In this document: positions 1 to 11,540 of the stretch, in pieces
How positions within the stretch are numbered: the first letter of the stretch is position 1
Layout of the letters: each line of letters begins with the position of its first letter
Source: Exophiala sp. HKRS030
Lineage: Eukaryota > Ascomycota > Eurotiomycetes > Chaetothyriales > Herpotrichiellaceae
Assembly (NCBI GenBank): GCA_023897205.1
Contig: JAHWDD010000001.1
Location: 5,270,001-5,334,000, forward strand
Direction: 5' to 3'
Length of the DNA: 64,000 bases
The notes under the pieces: generated by a model
Seen by the model: the letters and a program-made list of their open reading frames with translations, nothing else
What the model was told of the DNA's origin: nothing
Database searches by the model: none
Made by a program: the position numbers and the translations under genes

Positions 1-67
1 CGTCGACCACGATTCATTCCTTTAATCCTTGCCAATGTAATATTTGCCAGCATAATGCCCTGGCGAA

Positions 68-2485
68 ATGCCCGACTATTTCTTTCACATTGCCATTGAA
101 CTCTTCACAGTCGTTAATCCTCCGACGAAAGCAGACAGGCAAACCCCGCCCTCGCCCTTCGATCGATTCTCCAAGGCCTTGAAGCCCTTTTCACACCATC
201 AGCGTCGTCGCTCGAAAGATCCTGGCGTACACGTGAAGGAAGACCCTTCCGGACCTCGCGCACCGGCGCATCTGCCGTGGGGATCCGACGCCGACCTTCC
301 AGACATACAACATTCGCACCCGTCAGACCATAGACTTGACAAGATCCTGTTGCGGGGCCAAGACATGTCACATTCAGAAGGAAAGGATCTAGCCATCACA
401 GAAGACAATAGCATCGGAAAAGGCATCGGAAGTGCCATCTCCGGACACCATCTCAAAGGACGGTACGAGCCATTAGAGGACCCCGACAACGCGGAAGGGT
501 GGGGGATCGTACACCTCTATAGAGATAGCGAAGAGACATCTGGACTGTTTTCAGATTCCGCCTACAGGTCGAGTGACTTATGGAGCGATGGTCTGCGCAA
601 TCCACCTTCCGGCAAGCCTCATCCTCCACCAAAGGACGAAGAATGCACAAGTCTTTGTATCCTGGCGGTGCCCTCTTACATGACCCCGTCCGATTTCCTT
701 TCGTGGGTTGGGGAGGATACCAGGAGCGAAGTGAGCCATTTCAGAATGGTCCGTACTTCACGGGCCAACAGATACATGGTATTGATCAAGTTCAAACACG
801 GCAAGAAAGCAAGAGAGTGGCAGTACGAATGGAATGGCAAGGTCTTTAACAGCATGGAGCCAGAGACCTGCCACGTTGTCTTCCTCAAGTCTGTCAATCT
901 GTTACATACATCATCAATGGAACACAGCAGTGGCCTGAGCTCCCCAACCACAAGTTACCCTCGCATGTCCAACGATCCCTTCATCCCTGCATCGACTACT
1001 TCGAAGCCTCTAGCCCCGCGGACGCCATCACTGGTCGAATTGCCCACTTGCCCTGTCTGTCTGGAACGGATGGACGAAACAACAGGCTTGCTCACGATCC
1101 CATGCCAACACGTATTTCATTGCACGTGTCTTGAGAAATGGTCTGGTGGAGGCTGTCCTGTCTGCAGATATACCCACGACGATTTCTCGTCTCGCGTGGG
1201 ATCTTCCAAGTTCAAGACTCTCAAGGGGAACGAATATGAGCCCAATGACGGACCACTCGAGTGCGAGGTTTGCCATGTTGACACCAGCCTGTGGCAGTGT
1301 TTGATCTGTGGCAAGGTTGGTTGTGGAAGGTACGAAGGAAAACACGCTTACGCGCATTTTGAAGACAGCGGGCACACCTTTAGCATGGATCTAGAAAGCA
1401 AAAGAGTTTGGGACTATGCAGGTGACGCCTACGTGCATCGTATTATCCAGGATGCAGCCAAGCCAGGTGAGAAACTTGTTGAACTTCCAGGCAGAAGACG
1501 AGAGCCTACCGCATTGGAAGGATCGGAAGATATCGAGGTGGCCAAGATGGACAACATCGCTTTGGAGTACACGCATCTGTTGACCAGCCAACTGGAAAGT
1601 CAGCGTGTGTATTTCGAGGAAGTCGTTGAAAGAGCTGTTGATAAAGCATCGGAAGCGAACAAAAATGCCGAGCGAGCCCTGGAGGAATGTCGACTGGCAA
1701 CGGACAAGTTACGTGCTCTTGAAGACGAACATGATGTCGTGGCTAAAGGACTTCTTCCTGAACTCGAGAGAGAGAAGAGTCGCCTGGAAAAGCGTTGTGC
1801 CAAGTTTGAAGAGATGGCTCGATCCTTTAACCAGAAATTCCAGGAGGAGAAGACCCTGAGCGCGAACCTCATGCAGAGACTGAAATACCTCGAAGAGACA
1901 CAGATTGACCGCTTGAACAAAACGATACAGAGTCTCGAGGAGGACAACGCTACCAAGGATCTGTTGATGGAGGGTCTGAGAGAGGAGCATCGGGATGCAA
2001 TGATGCAAATATCAGCGCAGAAGAAGTTGCAAGAAATGGTTGCAAGGGGAGAGCTGGAACAAGAGGATCTCGATGGCGCTATTATCGAAGCTGGACCCGC
2101 AAAGAAGGTGCCACTGCGACGAGGCCGTCGAATCGTCAATGGTCAGAGTCGTACCCTTGGTTCTTCAGGTCCTTCGCACTCGCTTCGGGCGGTCCCTGGT
2201 CCACTGCCCTCAGTCGAACCGCCTGCTAGGATTCATGCTGCTTACCACGACATCTTCGGTGAGATATCTGCCAGCAAGGACTGGGATGAAGGGAAAGCCA
2301 AGCAGATCATGGAGGACTGTAAATCCAGACTACTTGGTGAGGGATTACTGGTTCCATCATCCACCACTGAAGGCGAGGGCTCCGACATTGAAGGTGAGGT
2401 TGAGCACGGTGATGACGGAGAAGGGAGACCGAAGAGCAACAGTGCAAACAAGAAGCGAAAGGGCAAGAAGAAGGCTAAGAAATGA
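68..2485 (+). CDS. ETP1: BRAP2/ETP1-type RING and UBP zinc-finger protein
   Basis: Single-exon gene, 805 aa. Order of parts seen: a BRAP2-type RRM-like region (about residues 192-275), a C3H2C3 RING finger starting CPVC and ending CPVCRY (about 327-367), a UBP-type zinc finger (about 398-460, with CEVC, CLICGKVGCGR and the H..H ligands), then a long coiled coil (about 500-660) and a Lys-rich basic tail. This is the architecture of human BRAP2 and yeast Etp1, putative cytoplasmic ubiquitin ligases; Etp1 is linked to ethanol tolerance and BRAP2 to Ras/MAPK signalling. The start at 68 is supported by an in-frame stop at 53-55 and by an MPxYFFH-like N terminus that I recall from fungal homologues. 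The window starts just upstream, so a 5' exon or the promoter cannot be judged. It is tail-to-tail with COQ3. Confidence 0.9.
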   Translation: MPDYFFHIAIELFTVVNPPTKADRQTPPSPFDRFSKALKPFSHHQRRRSKDPGVHVKEDPSGPRAPAHLPWGSDADLPDIQHSHPSDHRLDKILLRGQDMSHSEGKDLAITEDNSIGKGIGSAISGHHLKGRYEPLEDPDNAEGWGIVHLYRDSEETSGLFSDSAYRSSDLWSDGLRNPPSGKPHPPPKDEECTSLCILAVPSYMTPSDFLSWVGEDTRSEVSHFRMVRTSRANRYMVLIKFKHGKKAREWQYEWNGKVFNSMEPETCHVVFLKSVNLLHTSSMEHSSGLSSPTTSYPRMSNDPFIPASTTSKPLAPRTPSLVELPTCPVCLERMDETTGLLTIPCQHVFHCTCLEKWSGGGCPVCRYTHDDFSSRVGSSKFKTLKGNEYEPNDGPLECEVCHVDTSLWQCLICGKVGCGRYEGKHAYAHFEDSGHTFSMDLESKRVWDYAGDAYVHRIIQDAAKPGEKLVELPGRRREPTALEGSEDIEVAKMDNIALEYTHLLTSQLESQRVYFEEVVERAVDKASEANKNAERALEECRLATDKLRALEDEHDVVAKGLLPELEREKSRLEKRCAKFEEMARSFNQKFQEEKTLSANLMQRLKYLEETQIDRLNKTIQSLEEDNATKDLLMEGLREEHRDAMMQISAQKKLQEMVARGELEQEDLDGAIIEAGPAKKVPLRRGRRIVNGQSRTLGSSGPSHSLRAVPGPLPSVEPPARIHAAYHDIFGEISASKDWDEGKAKQIMEDCKSRLLGEGLLVPSSTTEGEGSDIEGEVEHGDDGEGRPKSNSANKKRKGKKKAKK

Positions 2486-2935
2486 GCTCTTCTGGTACTG
2501 GTCCCTGGTCTGGATGGATGGATGGTGAGAACACGAGATGCTGTTGAGTGACATGTGTAATTTCTTTACGACAATCAGGAGTTTGTGGAATATCCGGGAT
2601 GAACAGGACCTGGAACGGTGTTTTGATTATTACGAGATACCCCGGCATCTGCAAACAGCGATGCACAGCATTTGGCGTTGGCATGGACAGTGATCGATCG
2701 ATTGGTTCTGAGCTGTCATATTGTACAATTTAAACATATTTCTTTCCATGTCCATACAGACAGGACAGGTCTTTTCCACTGTTAAATCACTTGTATCAAG
2801 CAGTGGTTGTTTGTTATATACACTTTTGTACTCGTACACGTCTATCGTTTTTCGCTCGCCGACTATCATACAGGGTATCTTCGGGTCGCTTTTTGGTGGT
2901 GAACGTTCGCTTATGTGGATGTATGTTTGTACAGT
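2486..2935. other. Convergent 3' intergenic region
   Basis: About 450 bp between the stops of the RING gene and COQ3, which point at each other. It should hold both 3' UTRs. I see no gene, repeat or RNA in it. Confidence 0.6.
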
Positions 2936-3895
2936 TCATTGGATCAGTCCGCTTTTCTTGACTCGGAAGAAATAGTTCCCAAACTCTTCGCTTCCCTGGA
3001 CGCTCTTCCAGCCGAGCGCCGGGACATAGACGACGCCTTGGGTGTGAAAGTCGGTCCAGCCGGAGCGTGACTCGAAGTAACCCCGCAGCTCGTCCGGGTT
3101 GATGTACTGGTCCCAGTCGTGCGTGCCGGCGGGCACGATGCCGACCAAGGGTGCCTCGGCGATGACTTTGGTCGTGAGCCACGCCGTGGTGGAGCGGGAG
3201 ATGGTGCTGCCGATCAGCCACCCGCCAGGTTTGAGGTGGGCAGAGGCAACGTCGAGAAACGCCGACGGCTGCGAGATGTGTTCGAGGACCTCGAAGACGG
3301 TGATAAAGTCGTATAATTGCCGTCGCTCTTGCTCCTGTTCCTGCTCGGGCGACACGTGCCGGGACAGGTCCTCGATCGCACAGTTGAGGTATGTAAGTTT
3401 CGGAGGGGACAGGGCTGGGTCGGACCGCTGATGGGATTTCGCGACCTCGATCACGAGCGGCGTGGGATCGATTGCGGTGACGGAGCGCGTGGAGGGGAGC
3501 CGTGCGGCCGAGGAGGCGAAGATGCCTCCTCCGCAGCCTATGTCGAGGTATGTGTATTTCTGGTCCGGGGTGGTCGGTGTCGATGTCGTGGGTGAGAGAC
3601 AGGGTTTTATAAAGTCATGACGGAGGGGGTTCATGAGGTGCAGGAGCCGCGAAGGGCCGTGAGGATCCCACCATGTCGAGGCCAGTCGGGAGAAATGACT
3701 GACCTCGTCGGCGGACACGGAGGAGGACGACACGGGAGGAGAGTGTGTCGTGGAGTGGTTTCTATTATGTGGTTGGATTGATCCGCCTCTTTTGAGCCAT
3801 TGTCGAGAATGCGCGTTTCGAAAAAGCGTTCGGGAAAAGGCATCGACAGGTTCACAGGCAAGCTGAGTTGCTAGCCTGGATACTGACCTACTCAT
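2936..3895 (-). CDS. COQ3: Ubiquinone biosynthesis O-methyltransferase, mitochondrial
   Basis: Single exon, 319 aa, read from 3895 down to 2936. It has the class I SAM-methyltransferase fold: motif I YLDIGCGGGIFA at about residues 116-127, preceded by the COQ3/UbiG-type segment FSRLASTWWDPHGPSRLLHLMNP (quoted in part: WWDPHGPSRLLHLMNP) and followed by the post-I acidic strand and FEVLEHI. COQ3 makes both O-methylations of coenzyme Q synthesis in the mitochondrial matrix. The first about 60 residues are rich in Arg, Ser and His and poor in acid, as expected of a mitochondrial presequence. Length fits fungal COQ3. The start at 3895 is the first ATG of the frame. The divergent ENA gene lies about 1.07 kb away. 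Confidence 0.93.
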   Translation of the reverse strand: MSRSVSRLATQLACEPVDAFSRTLFRNAHSRQWLKRGGSIQPHNRNHSTTHSPPVSSSSVSADEVSHFSRLASTWWDPHGPSRLLHLMNPLRHDFIKPCLSPTTSTPTTPDQKYTYLDIGCGGGIFASSAARLPSTRSVTAIDPTPLVIEVAKSHQRSDPALSPPKLTYLNCAIEDLSRHVSPEQEQEQERRQLYDFITVFEVLEHISQPSAFLDVASAHLKPGGWLIGSTISRSTTAWLTTKVIAEAPLVGIVPAGTHDWDQYINPDELRGYFESRSGWTDFHTQGVVYVPALGWKSVQGSEEFGNYFFRVKKSGLIQ

Positions 3896-4351
3896 GACTC
3901 TCCTGCACCTCCCTCTCCGGTCATGTGCAAAATGCTTGATGAGCTTGTCTTGGTTCTTGCGTCCGATTTGAAGATTTTCCGAACCACACGGATACGACGA
4001 ATACGAGGGCTGTGTACTCCGTGTAGGGCTGGAACGTCATAAGGAGGACGTGCACCGAGCGACCGAAGCGGAGGTTTACTCGGGAAGTCGGGATCGACTA
4101 TTGACAAGCTCTGACTCAAACAGCGATAAGGTGAGGCAAAAATGGTGGTCGTACGTACGGAGTAGTTCGCTCGTACTCTCGTATCTGACTGCCCAATGCC
4201 CACACTTCATGTGAGAATCTCGTGTAAAGTGATGCCCGGGCCGGAACAACGTTGGTACGAAAACAGAGCCTGCGCTGAAATGTGTACGGAACAGCATAAG
4301 CACAAGACTTTCAACCACCAGCGGAGTTTCTGGGCGCAGTCTCGGCATGGC

Positions 4352-4604
4352 CTTGGCCACTGTCTTGGCTTTCGTGTTATTGGATCGCCGACTCCGAGCC
4401 AACCTTTTCGCCTCGCCGTGACACGTTATCTCTGCTTCTTCGCCTCTTGGGATCCAGTGGTTTTCCCGCGTGTTAACAAGGAACCGCCATGCATCTTCAC
4501 CCTTGGTACTGTTCCGCTCCCACGGGCAAGGACCTTGGCGAGCCACCTCAGGGTACCTTCAGGCTTTGATGCCAAGGGTACTACATCACTTGATATCTCT
4601 TGGC
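4352..4604 (+). promoter_or_regulatory. Cluster of PacC/Rim101-type GCCARG sites
   Basis: Five copies of GCCAAG (either strand) are visible: CTTGGC at 4352-4357, 4364-4369, 4534-4539 and 4599-4604, and GCCAAG at 4571-4576. By simple base odds about 0.1 would be expected in 250 bp. GCCARG is the binding core of the alkaline-pH regulator PacC. The sites lie 360-610 bp upstream of the ENA start, and ENA genes are known alkaline- and salt-induced targets in fungi. Function here is inferred. Confidence 0.5.
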
Positions 4605-4716
4605 CCCTGCGGAAGGTACGCAATGACGGAAGTGTTGGGCCCGAGACGCACAGGTAAGAGTCTAGTAGTTAGGTTTGAGGAGAGAGTTGCACTGTTGATC
4701 ATGCACATGCGCAGTC

Positions 4717-4724
4717 TATATAAG
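4717..4724 (+). promoter_or_regulatory. TATA-like box of the ENA gene
   Basis: TATATAAG lies 238-245 bp upstream of the ENA ATG, downstream of the PacC-type cluster. A strong TATA box suits an inducible stress gene. The transcription start was not determined. Confidence 0.4.
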
Positions 4725-4961
4725 AATGCCATGAACCCCGCTCCATCATCGAATGCTAAAAACGTTTCTTGAACAAAGACCCAGTCCAAAGCAGGGGAAT
4801 CAACATCTTCACTGCATTACCTCTTTGTAGATTTCCAACACGCAAATCTACACATATGTTGTATGCCATAGTTTGTACAACTTGCCGCTAACCCAGGAAA
4901 TCCGACACACTCTGGATCTCGTTCAGCAATCGTACCGCAAGAAACACTAGCTGCCCGCAAG

Positions 4962-7900
4962 ATGGGCAAGAAAGGCGAAAATGCCGAGCAGAACTATCCC
5001 AAACAACCCTTCCTGCTCTCGGTCGAGGAGATTGTCGACCATCTCCAGACTCGCATCGAGTCGGGCTTGAGCACTGCGCAAGTCGATCAATATCAGGACA
5101 AATATGGCCCCAACAAGCTATCGGGCGAAGGCGGCGTCGCCTGGTACTCGATCTTGGGCAAACAGATTTCCAACGCCATGATTTTGGTATGTCAAGCAAC
5201 AGCAACCTTACAAGAACCCTTTTATTTCCTTTTCCAATCTTCTAACGAGGACTAGGTATTGGTGTTGGCTATGGCCCTCTCCTACGGTGTCGAGGACTTC
5301 GTAGAAGGAGCAGTCATCACTGCCGTAATTGTTCTCAATGTCCTCATTGGTTTCTACCAGGAATTCCAGGCCGAGAAGAAAATGGACGCCCTTCGATCCT
5401 TGTCTTCGCCCTCCGCAGCCGTCATCCGCGATGGCAACGAAATGACCATCCCTTCGGGCGAGGTTGTGCCTGGCGATATCGTCTCAATCAAGACCGGAGA
5501 TACCGTGCCCGCCGATCTACGAATGTTTGAGGTCATGAACTTGGAATGCGACGAGGCCATCTTGACGGGAGAGGCTTTGCCCGTCGCCAAAGAGGTTGAT
5601 TTCGAAGCCAAACACGGTACCGCAAAAGAAGATCTTGGACTCGGCGACCGCTTGAATATCGCATATTCATCGTCGACCGTTACCAAAGGCCGCGGTAGTG
5701 GTATCGTCGTGTACACCGGTATGTCAACTGCCATCGGAGGCATCGCAGCATCTATGCAAGGTAAAAAGCGCAAGCCAAATCGATCCATGTCCAGAAAGAA
5801 GTATGGCCCAATGCAGCCCGTCAAGGGAGGCGCACTTCGTGTCTGGGATGGTATTGGTAAATTTCTGGGTCTCACCGAAGGCACGCCACTTCAAATCAAG
5901 CTTAGCAAATTGGCCTACGTCCTCTTCGGTTGTGCACTCCTCCTTGCAATCATCGTCTTTGGAGTCAACAAATTCAATGTCACCAACGAAGTGGCGATCT
6001 ACGCCATTTCCACTGGTATCGCCATCATTCCTGAATCCCTGATTGCCGTGTTGACCATCACGATGGTTGTCGGTATGACACAGATGAGAAAGAGAAAGGT
6101 CGTCGTTCGACAACTGAGTGCTCTCGAAGCTCTCGGTGGTGTCACAAACATCTGTTCAGACAAGACTGGCACATTGACCCAAGGTAAAATGGTAACGCGA
6201 AAGGCCTGGATTCCGGGAGCTGGCATCTACAGCGTCGACAACTCAAGCAACGCGTCCGACCCGACCGAGGGCACCATCAGTCTCGGCAAAGCACCCAGCT
6301 CACGCAAGGACGCCGAAGCCGACCGACAAGCACGGCAAGAAGCCCTCGACCGAAAGCGTAGTGTGGCCGGTGTCCTGTTCGACGTGCCGCAGGAGAAGTT
6401 GCAAAAGGACAATGAAAAGACTGCGCATACCGAGGAACCGGTCGAAGATAATCCCGAAGTCAGGCCCGAACTACAAGCTTTCCTCGAAGCCGCTGCTCTC
6501 TGCAACCTCGCCACCGTCCGCAAGGTCAACGAAGATGGCACTGAGCAGTGGAAGACCACCGGTGACCCCACCGAAATTGCTCTCCAAGTATTCTCGCACC
6601 GATTCGACTATGGCAAGAAAACGCTTCACGAAGAACACGGCTGGACTCAGAAGATGGAGTTTCCATTCGATTCCTCCATCAAGCGTATGACCGTTGTCTA
6701 CCAAAAACCCAACGAGGACCACTCCACGATTTTCACCAAAGGCGCCGTCGAGCGCATCATCGACCTCTGCGCGACGGTCGGTGTCGGTGAGCACAAGGAG
6801 GAAATCACGCCTGCCCTCAAAGAAAGTATCCTCGAACAGATGACCTTCCTCGCCGAACAAGGTTTGCGTGTCCTCGCAGTCGCTCGAAAATTCACGCCCC
6901 TGGAGATTGCAGAGCATTCAGACATTGATCGTGCCGAAATCGAAAAGGACCTTAATCTGCTCGGTCTGGCTGGGCTGTACGACCCGCCTCGTCTTGAAAC
7001 CAAGGGGGCCGTTCAGGCATGCACAAACGCTGGTATCACCGTCTCTATGCTCACCGGTGATCATCCATCCACGGCCACCGCCATTGCCAAAGAAGTCGGC
7101 ATTATCCCCAGGAACATGGGCCAACTTGCGCCCGATGTCGCTGCGGCCATTGTCAAGACCGCCACCGACTTCGACAAAATGACCGACGAGGAAATTGATG
7201 CCCTACCTACTCTGCCCCTCGTGGTCGCCCGTTGTGCTCCAGAAACGAAAGTACGCATGATCGAGGCACTCCACCGACGACGCAAATTCGCCGCCATGAC
7301 AGGTGACGGCGTGAACGACTCTCCCTCACTCAAGCTCGCGGACGTGGGTATTGCAATGGGTCTCAACGGTAGTGACGTCGCGAAATCTGCATCCGATATT
7401 GTGCTGACGGACGACAATTTTGCGAGTATCGTCAATGCGATCGAAGAAGGACGTAGAATGTTCGACAACATCCAGCGATTCGTCTTGCACTTGCTCACCT
7501 CCAACGTCGGCGAGGTCATCTTGCTCATCTGTGGATTGGGATTCCAAGATCAGTCTGGATTCAGTGTGTTCCCTCTCTCGCCTCTCCAGATTTTGTGGAT
7601 CAACATGCTCACGTCGTCGTTTCCCGCATTTGGCCTCGGCCGTGAAAAAGCCTCGGCGGATGTCATGGAGCGTCCACCGCATGACAACAGGAAGGGCGTC
7701 TTCACCTGGGAACTGATCACGGACATGCTGGTGTATGGCACCATCCAAGGCACGTGCTGCCTGATGACGTTTGTCTTCATCGTCTACGGTCCCGGTCCCG
7801 ACGGACTGGGTGAGGACTGCAACCGCAAGTACAACGAGTCTTGCAATGTCGTGTTCCGTGCACGTGCGGCCGTATTTGCCGAACTCACCTGGCTGATCTT

Positions 7901-8384
7901 GATCTCGGCCTGGGAATTCAAGTCCATGCGACGAAGTATGTTCAGGATCAATCCGCACGACACACGGACGTTCCCCTTCTTCGCGGACATCTGGGAGAAT
8001 CAGTTCCTGTTCTGGTCGGTCACCATCGCCTTCTTCTCCGTCTTCCCCGCTGTGTACATCCCCGGCTTGAACACGGACGTGTTCAAGCACAAGGGAATCT
8101 CCTGGGAGTGGGCGCCGGCCATTGTCTGCGTGTTTGTGTTTGTTTCGGGCATGGAAGCCTGGAAGTATGTCAAACGTACAATGGGCTGGTTCGAGGAGGA
8201 GGAGACCGAGGGCATGAAGGCGAGGAGGCACCAACGCTCGGCATTGAACTTGAGGCAAGGCTTCTTCACCATGGCCAGGAGCTTCACCAAGAGCAAGTCG
8301 GAAGAGAAGAAGGCGCCCGGCTCGCCGCACGAAAAGGAGGATACAAGGGTTGTTTCTATGCCGAGGAACAGGGAGGCTGTTTGA
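4962..8384 (+). CDS. ENA1: ENA-type Na+/K+-exporting P-type ATPase (P-IID)
   Basis: Two exons: 4962-5186 and 5256-8384, giving 1117 aa; the 69-bp intron has GTATGT, a CTAAC branch and TAG, and joins AMIL to VLVLAMALS exactly as ENA pumps read. Seen in order: an N-terminal cation-ATPase domain, M1-M2, the actuator loop with LTGEALPV, M4 with IPESLI (the P-IID hallmark), the phosphorylation motif CSDKTGTLT with Asp at about residue 377, an N-domain, MLTGDHPSTA, the hinge TGDGVNDSPSLKLAD, then M5-M10. ENA pumps export Na+ (and K+) across the plasma membrane at high salt or alkaline pH. Length fits the family. Regulation by pH is suggested by the upstream GCCAAG cluster. The C-terminal tail is charged and Ser/Lys-rich. 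Confidence 0.95.
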
Positions 8385-9011
8385 ATGACACATTTGGGTT
8401 CGCACTTTGTAAAATTCTGTGTGAATGTATGATCATGGCGTTCTGGATGAGTCAGTTACGAATCTACTTTGGACGAATTATTGGTAAGAATGAGTTGCCA
8501 ACGTTGTATATAGCCCAAGACGCAAAATATTATGCCAAAACCCTCTGATCGACTAATCTCGCGTGGTTCGAGTTTCTGTTTACCGTTCTTACGAACTCCA
8601 GTAATGCTTCTCGGTTCAAAAGATGAATGAAGCACTCTTATGCCCTTCAGGGCGTACTTGGGTAAATATTCCTCACCAGATCTGATGTGCAAAAACTCTT
8701 ACAAGTAGCATCGCGGTAGGCGAGAGCAGCGATTTTTCCGGTAGTCACACCACTCCTCAGCCAGGGTCCAAGGTGATCATTGCGTTACTGCCAAAACGAG
8801 TGTGCTGTCCCTACTGAGGCTACTGGTAGAATCGATCCGGCATTAGACACCATTCAGCCATCCAGACTGGGTGATCGTGACGCTCCCCGCATTCTCAACA
8901 TTTACATCACAAATACTCCGTAATTAATCTACCTGAGATGTTCCGTACACATATTTCGATGTGTGAAACCACTCTCCTCGGCTCAGAGCCAACAGATGCT
9001 CATCTAGAGCA
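8385..9011. other. Intergenic region ENA-Zn2Cys6 gene
   Basis: About 630 bp between two genes on the same strand. It should hold the ENA 3' UTR and the promoter of the regulator. It has one TACTCCGTA copy at 8914-8922. An open frame from 8938 overlaps the next gene's first exon in another frame and is not supported. Confidence 0.5.
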
Positions 9012-11283
9012 ATGTATCATAGTTTCAAAGTTCACACGCCTGCATACGCAGATGCAGTCGTACAAGAATCACACAAACGTCGAACCTCCAACTTTCGAGC
9101 GTGTGAACCATGCAGGAAACGTAAAATTCGCTGCGACGGATGCCGACCATGCGAAAATTGTCAACGTTCTCACACCGAGTCGTCTTGTAAATATGTCGAA
9201 GGTACTAGGCGATCGTCATATGTGAGAAGGTGAGTTTGCACTCCAAGACGGTTCATGGGGGTCCGCTTTTACGAACCATGTAGGTCGGCTGAAAGGCATT
9301 CGCAAGAAGTACAGGACTATCGCGACGTCTTCGACCAATTATTCCCGGGGTCCGACCCAAGAAGTCTCAAAGGACTGTCTAGAGGGAGACTCATCGAATT
9401 GTTGGTATCCAATAAACTGCCACCAGACGTATCGCCTGGGACGGTGACCGTAGATGACCCAAGCCCACTCAGCGACGAGGCTGAGGTCCTGGAACGCTTT
9501 CAGCCCATGCCCGACGGTGAGAACTCGACTTTGGGTGATGAGGATGACGATTTAGCCGATGACGTTAACGCCCTCTCCTTGTCCGTCAAGGGAGCGCCTT
9601 CGTACGTTGGCATTTCTTCCGTCGGGGCTGCTTTGAGAGTGATTGAGTGGCTTCGACCGGGGAGCTTACCGAGAAAGCCACCAACCTCGCATGATGACCA
9701 GTCTCACCAACACGAGGAAAAGACACAAGATGTTCAGCCCGAGGAGGTCTCTGCAAACTCGGCTTCGTCTCACTGGGAAGAAGTCCCCCTGATAAATGCT
9801 TACTTCGAATTTGTCCATCCCGCGATACCTCTCATTGACGAAAGCTCCTTTCGCAACACATATATGGCAGCAAAGCGGAAAGACCCACGATGGTCCTTGT
9901 TGCTAAACGTTGTCTTGGCCATGGCAAGTGTCGTCGCCGGTCCTGTTGCCGAATCTTCCAGCCATTGGATGTATTTTGCCAAGGCAAGCGCGCATTTGAC
10001 ATTTGAGACCCTCAACCACGCCCATTACGAGATCATCCAGGCACTGGCAATACTGTCTGGTCTGTACATGCACGTCCTACAGCGGCCCACCGAAGCGAAT
10101 GCCATCATGGGTGCTACGCTGAGATTGGCCATCATTCTGGGGTTTCACAAAGACTTTCCGGAAACAACGACTCAAAAAAGTACATCGTCAATCAATGCCG
10201 AAATGCGACGGAGGATATGGTGGTCGCTATGTATGCTGGATTCATGGGCAACCAACGGACTTGGACGTCCGACCATGGGGCGAATAAGCACCGGGGTGAC
10301 AGTCAAGCTACCTCAAGAAGGGATAGTAAGTTTGCTTTGCGACAATGGGAGCATCATCGAGAAAATGGCTGACATGGTAACAAATGCAGGAGAAATCCCC
10401 TGCTCTTCTCCAGCTTGTACAGCAGAACATTTATCTGACCATACTCAGTACCAGGGTGGAAGACGCACTCGCTGCATCCCCCATCCTCAATGAAGAAAAT
10501 ACGCTGGCCATGGACCAACAGTATGCAGATTGGTTCAATTCGTCCTTTGTGAAAAGAGGAGGTCAACTTCATCGAGAGCGCCTCGGTGTACATGTGATGG
10601 CCAACGTTATGAGATGGCGATACCTTTGGCATCGAGCGATTATTCACAGGCCCTATCTGCTATGGTCCTTGACTTGCAAACAACGTCCGGAACAATTGCC
10701 GGAAAAGCGGCAAAGGGCTATATCTTTGTGCTCGCAACATTGCCAAGAGCTGATCGAGGATATTGCTGCAACTTGGGACGAAAGGAAAGCTTGTCAATTT
10801 GCCGGCTGGAATGCCACCTGGTTCATTTACCAAGCCTCATTCACCCCGTTGTTGACATTGTTCTACAAGTTTTCTGACCCTGAAACTATTCGGGACAGTC
10901 AGCGCCAGATTGAACTGGTGTTGAACACACTCGGCCATCTTCAACCGTGGTTCGCGACGGCACAGAGATCTGCAGAAGTGGTCCGCTGGCTGTATGCGGC
11001 CAGTCAATGCCCGTCGAATAACGGTGGCACCTCAATCACAAGTGGCCCAGGTCCTGGCAACAGCCTTGAGGGTGCAGATATCCACGCAGATGTACAGACG
11101 GCTGGAAGCGGCGGGATATTACCTGACAATGCTGTCGCAGTAGGCCTGGAGTCTTTTGAGTCTGCTTTTCCTCCTCCTTTTTCAGATGACTTCCTTGGTG
11201 CATTGGGCTGGACCACTGAATGGGATGCCATGTTGGATATTGATATTCCTGGTCTCGAATTTGGCATGGACCCCGATGTTTAA
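9012..11283 (+). CDS. Zn2Cys6 transcription factor with fungal-specific TF domain
   Basis: Three exons rebuilt as 9012-9229, 9284-10325 and 10390-11283; phases agree at both joins and the product is 717 aa. The first exon holds the binuclear zinc cluster: CEPCRKRKIRC, then CRPC, C and SSCKY, giving the six cysteines with usual spacing and the basic RKRK stretch, at about residues 30-60. The middle has the fungal-specific TF domain: YFEFVHPAIPLIDESSF and MRRRIWWSLCMLDSWATN, typical of XlnR/Gal4-class regulators. It should bind CGG-type half sites in the nucleus. The target genes cannot be told from sequence; the neighbours are an ENA pump and an OB-fold-like protein. Introns are 54 and 64 bp. 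Confidence 0.88.
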
Positions 11284-11540
11284 GACGAGAACCGACTGTA
11301 AATTCACATGTTGGTCTTCGAATCTATCACAAATGTATTAGATGACTAAGCGGCCTCGGGGCTTTGACGCGTCGCGGTCGCGTTGTTAATAAGTTGTAAG
11401 CGAAACCTCCACGAAAGGGACGAGACAACAACAAAGGCCATCATTACTTTGTATAAACACCAGAATTGTCTGATTACAGAGCACAGGCTGTCGTCAATTA
11501 CGATGACTAGGTTCTGTGTATAAAATGCAGTCACACAAGG

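Larger units (their letters stand above)
3896..4961. other. Divergent intergenic/promoter region COQ3-ENA
   Basis: About 1.07 kb between the starts of COQ3 (-) and the ENA ATPase (+). No convincing gene. It contains one copy of the dispersed 9-mer (4156-4164), five GCCAAG hexamers between 4352 and 4604, and a TATA-like box at 4717-4724; these are listed separately. Confidence 0.6.

Noticed and set aside
7326..8405. 359-codon minus-strand frame opposite the ENA ATPase
   Set aside because: It mirrors strongly C-ending codons of the real gene; the product is Arg/Gly/His-rich without any domain.
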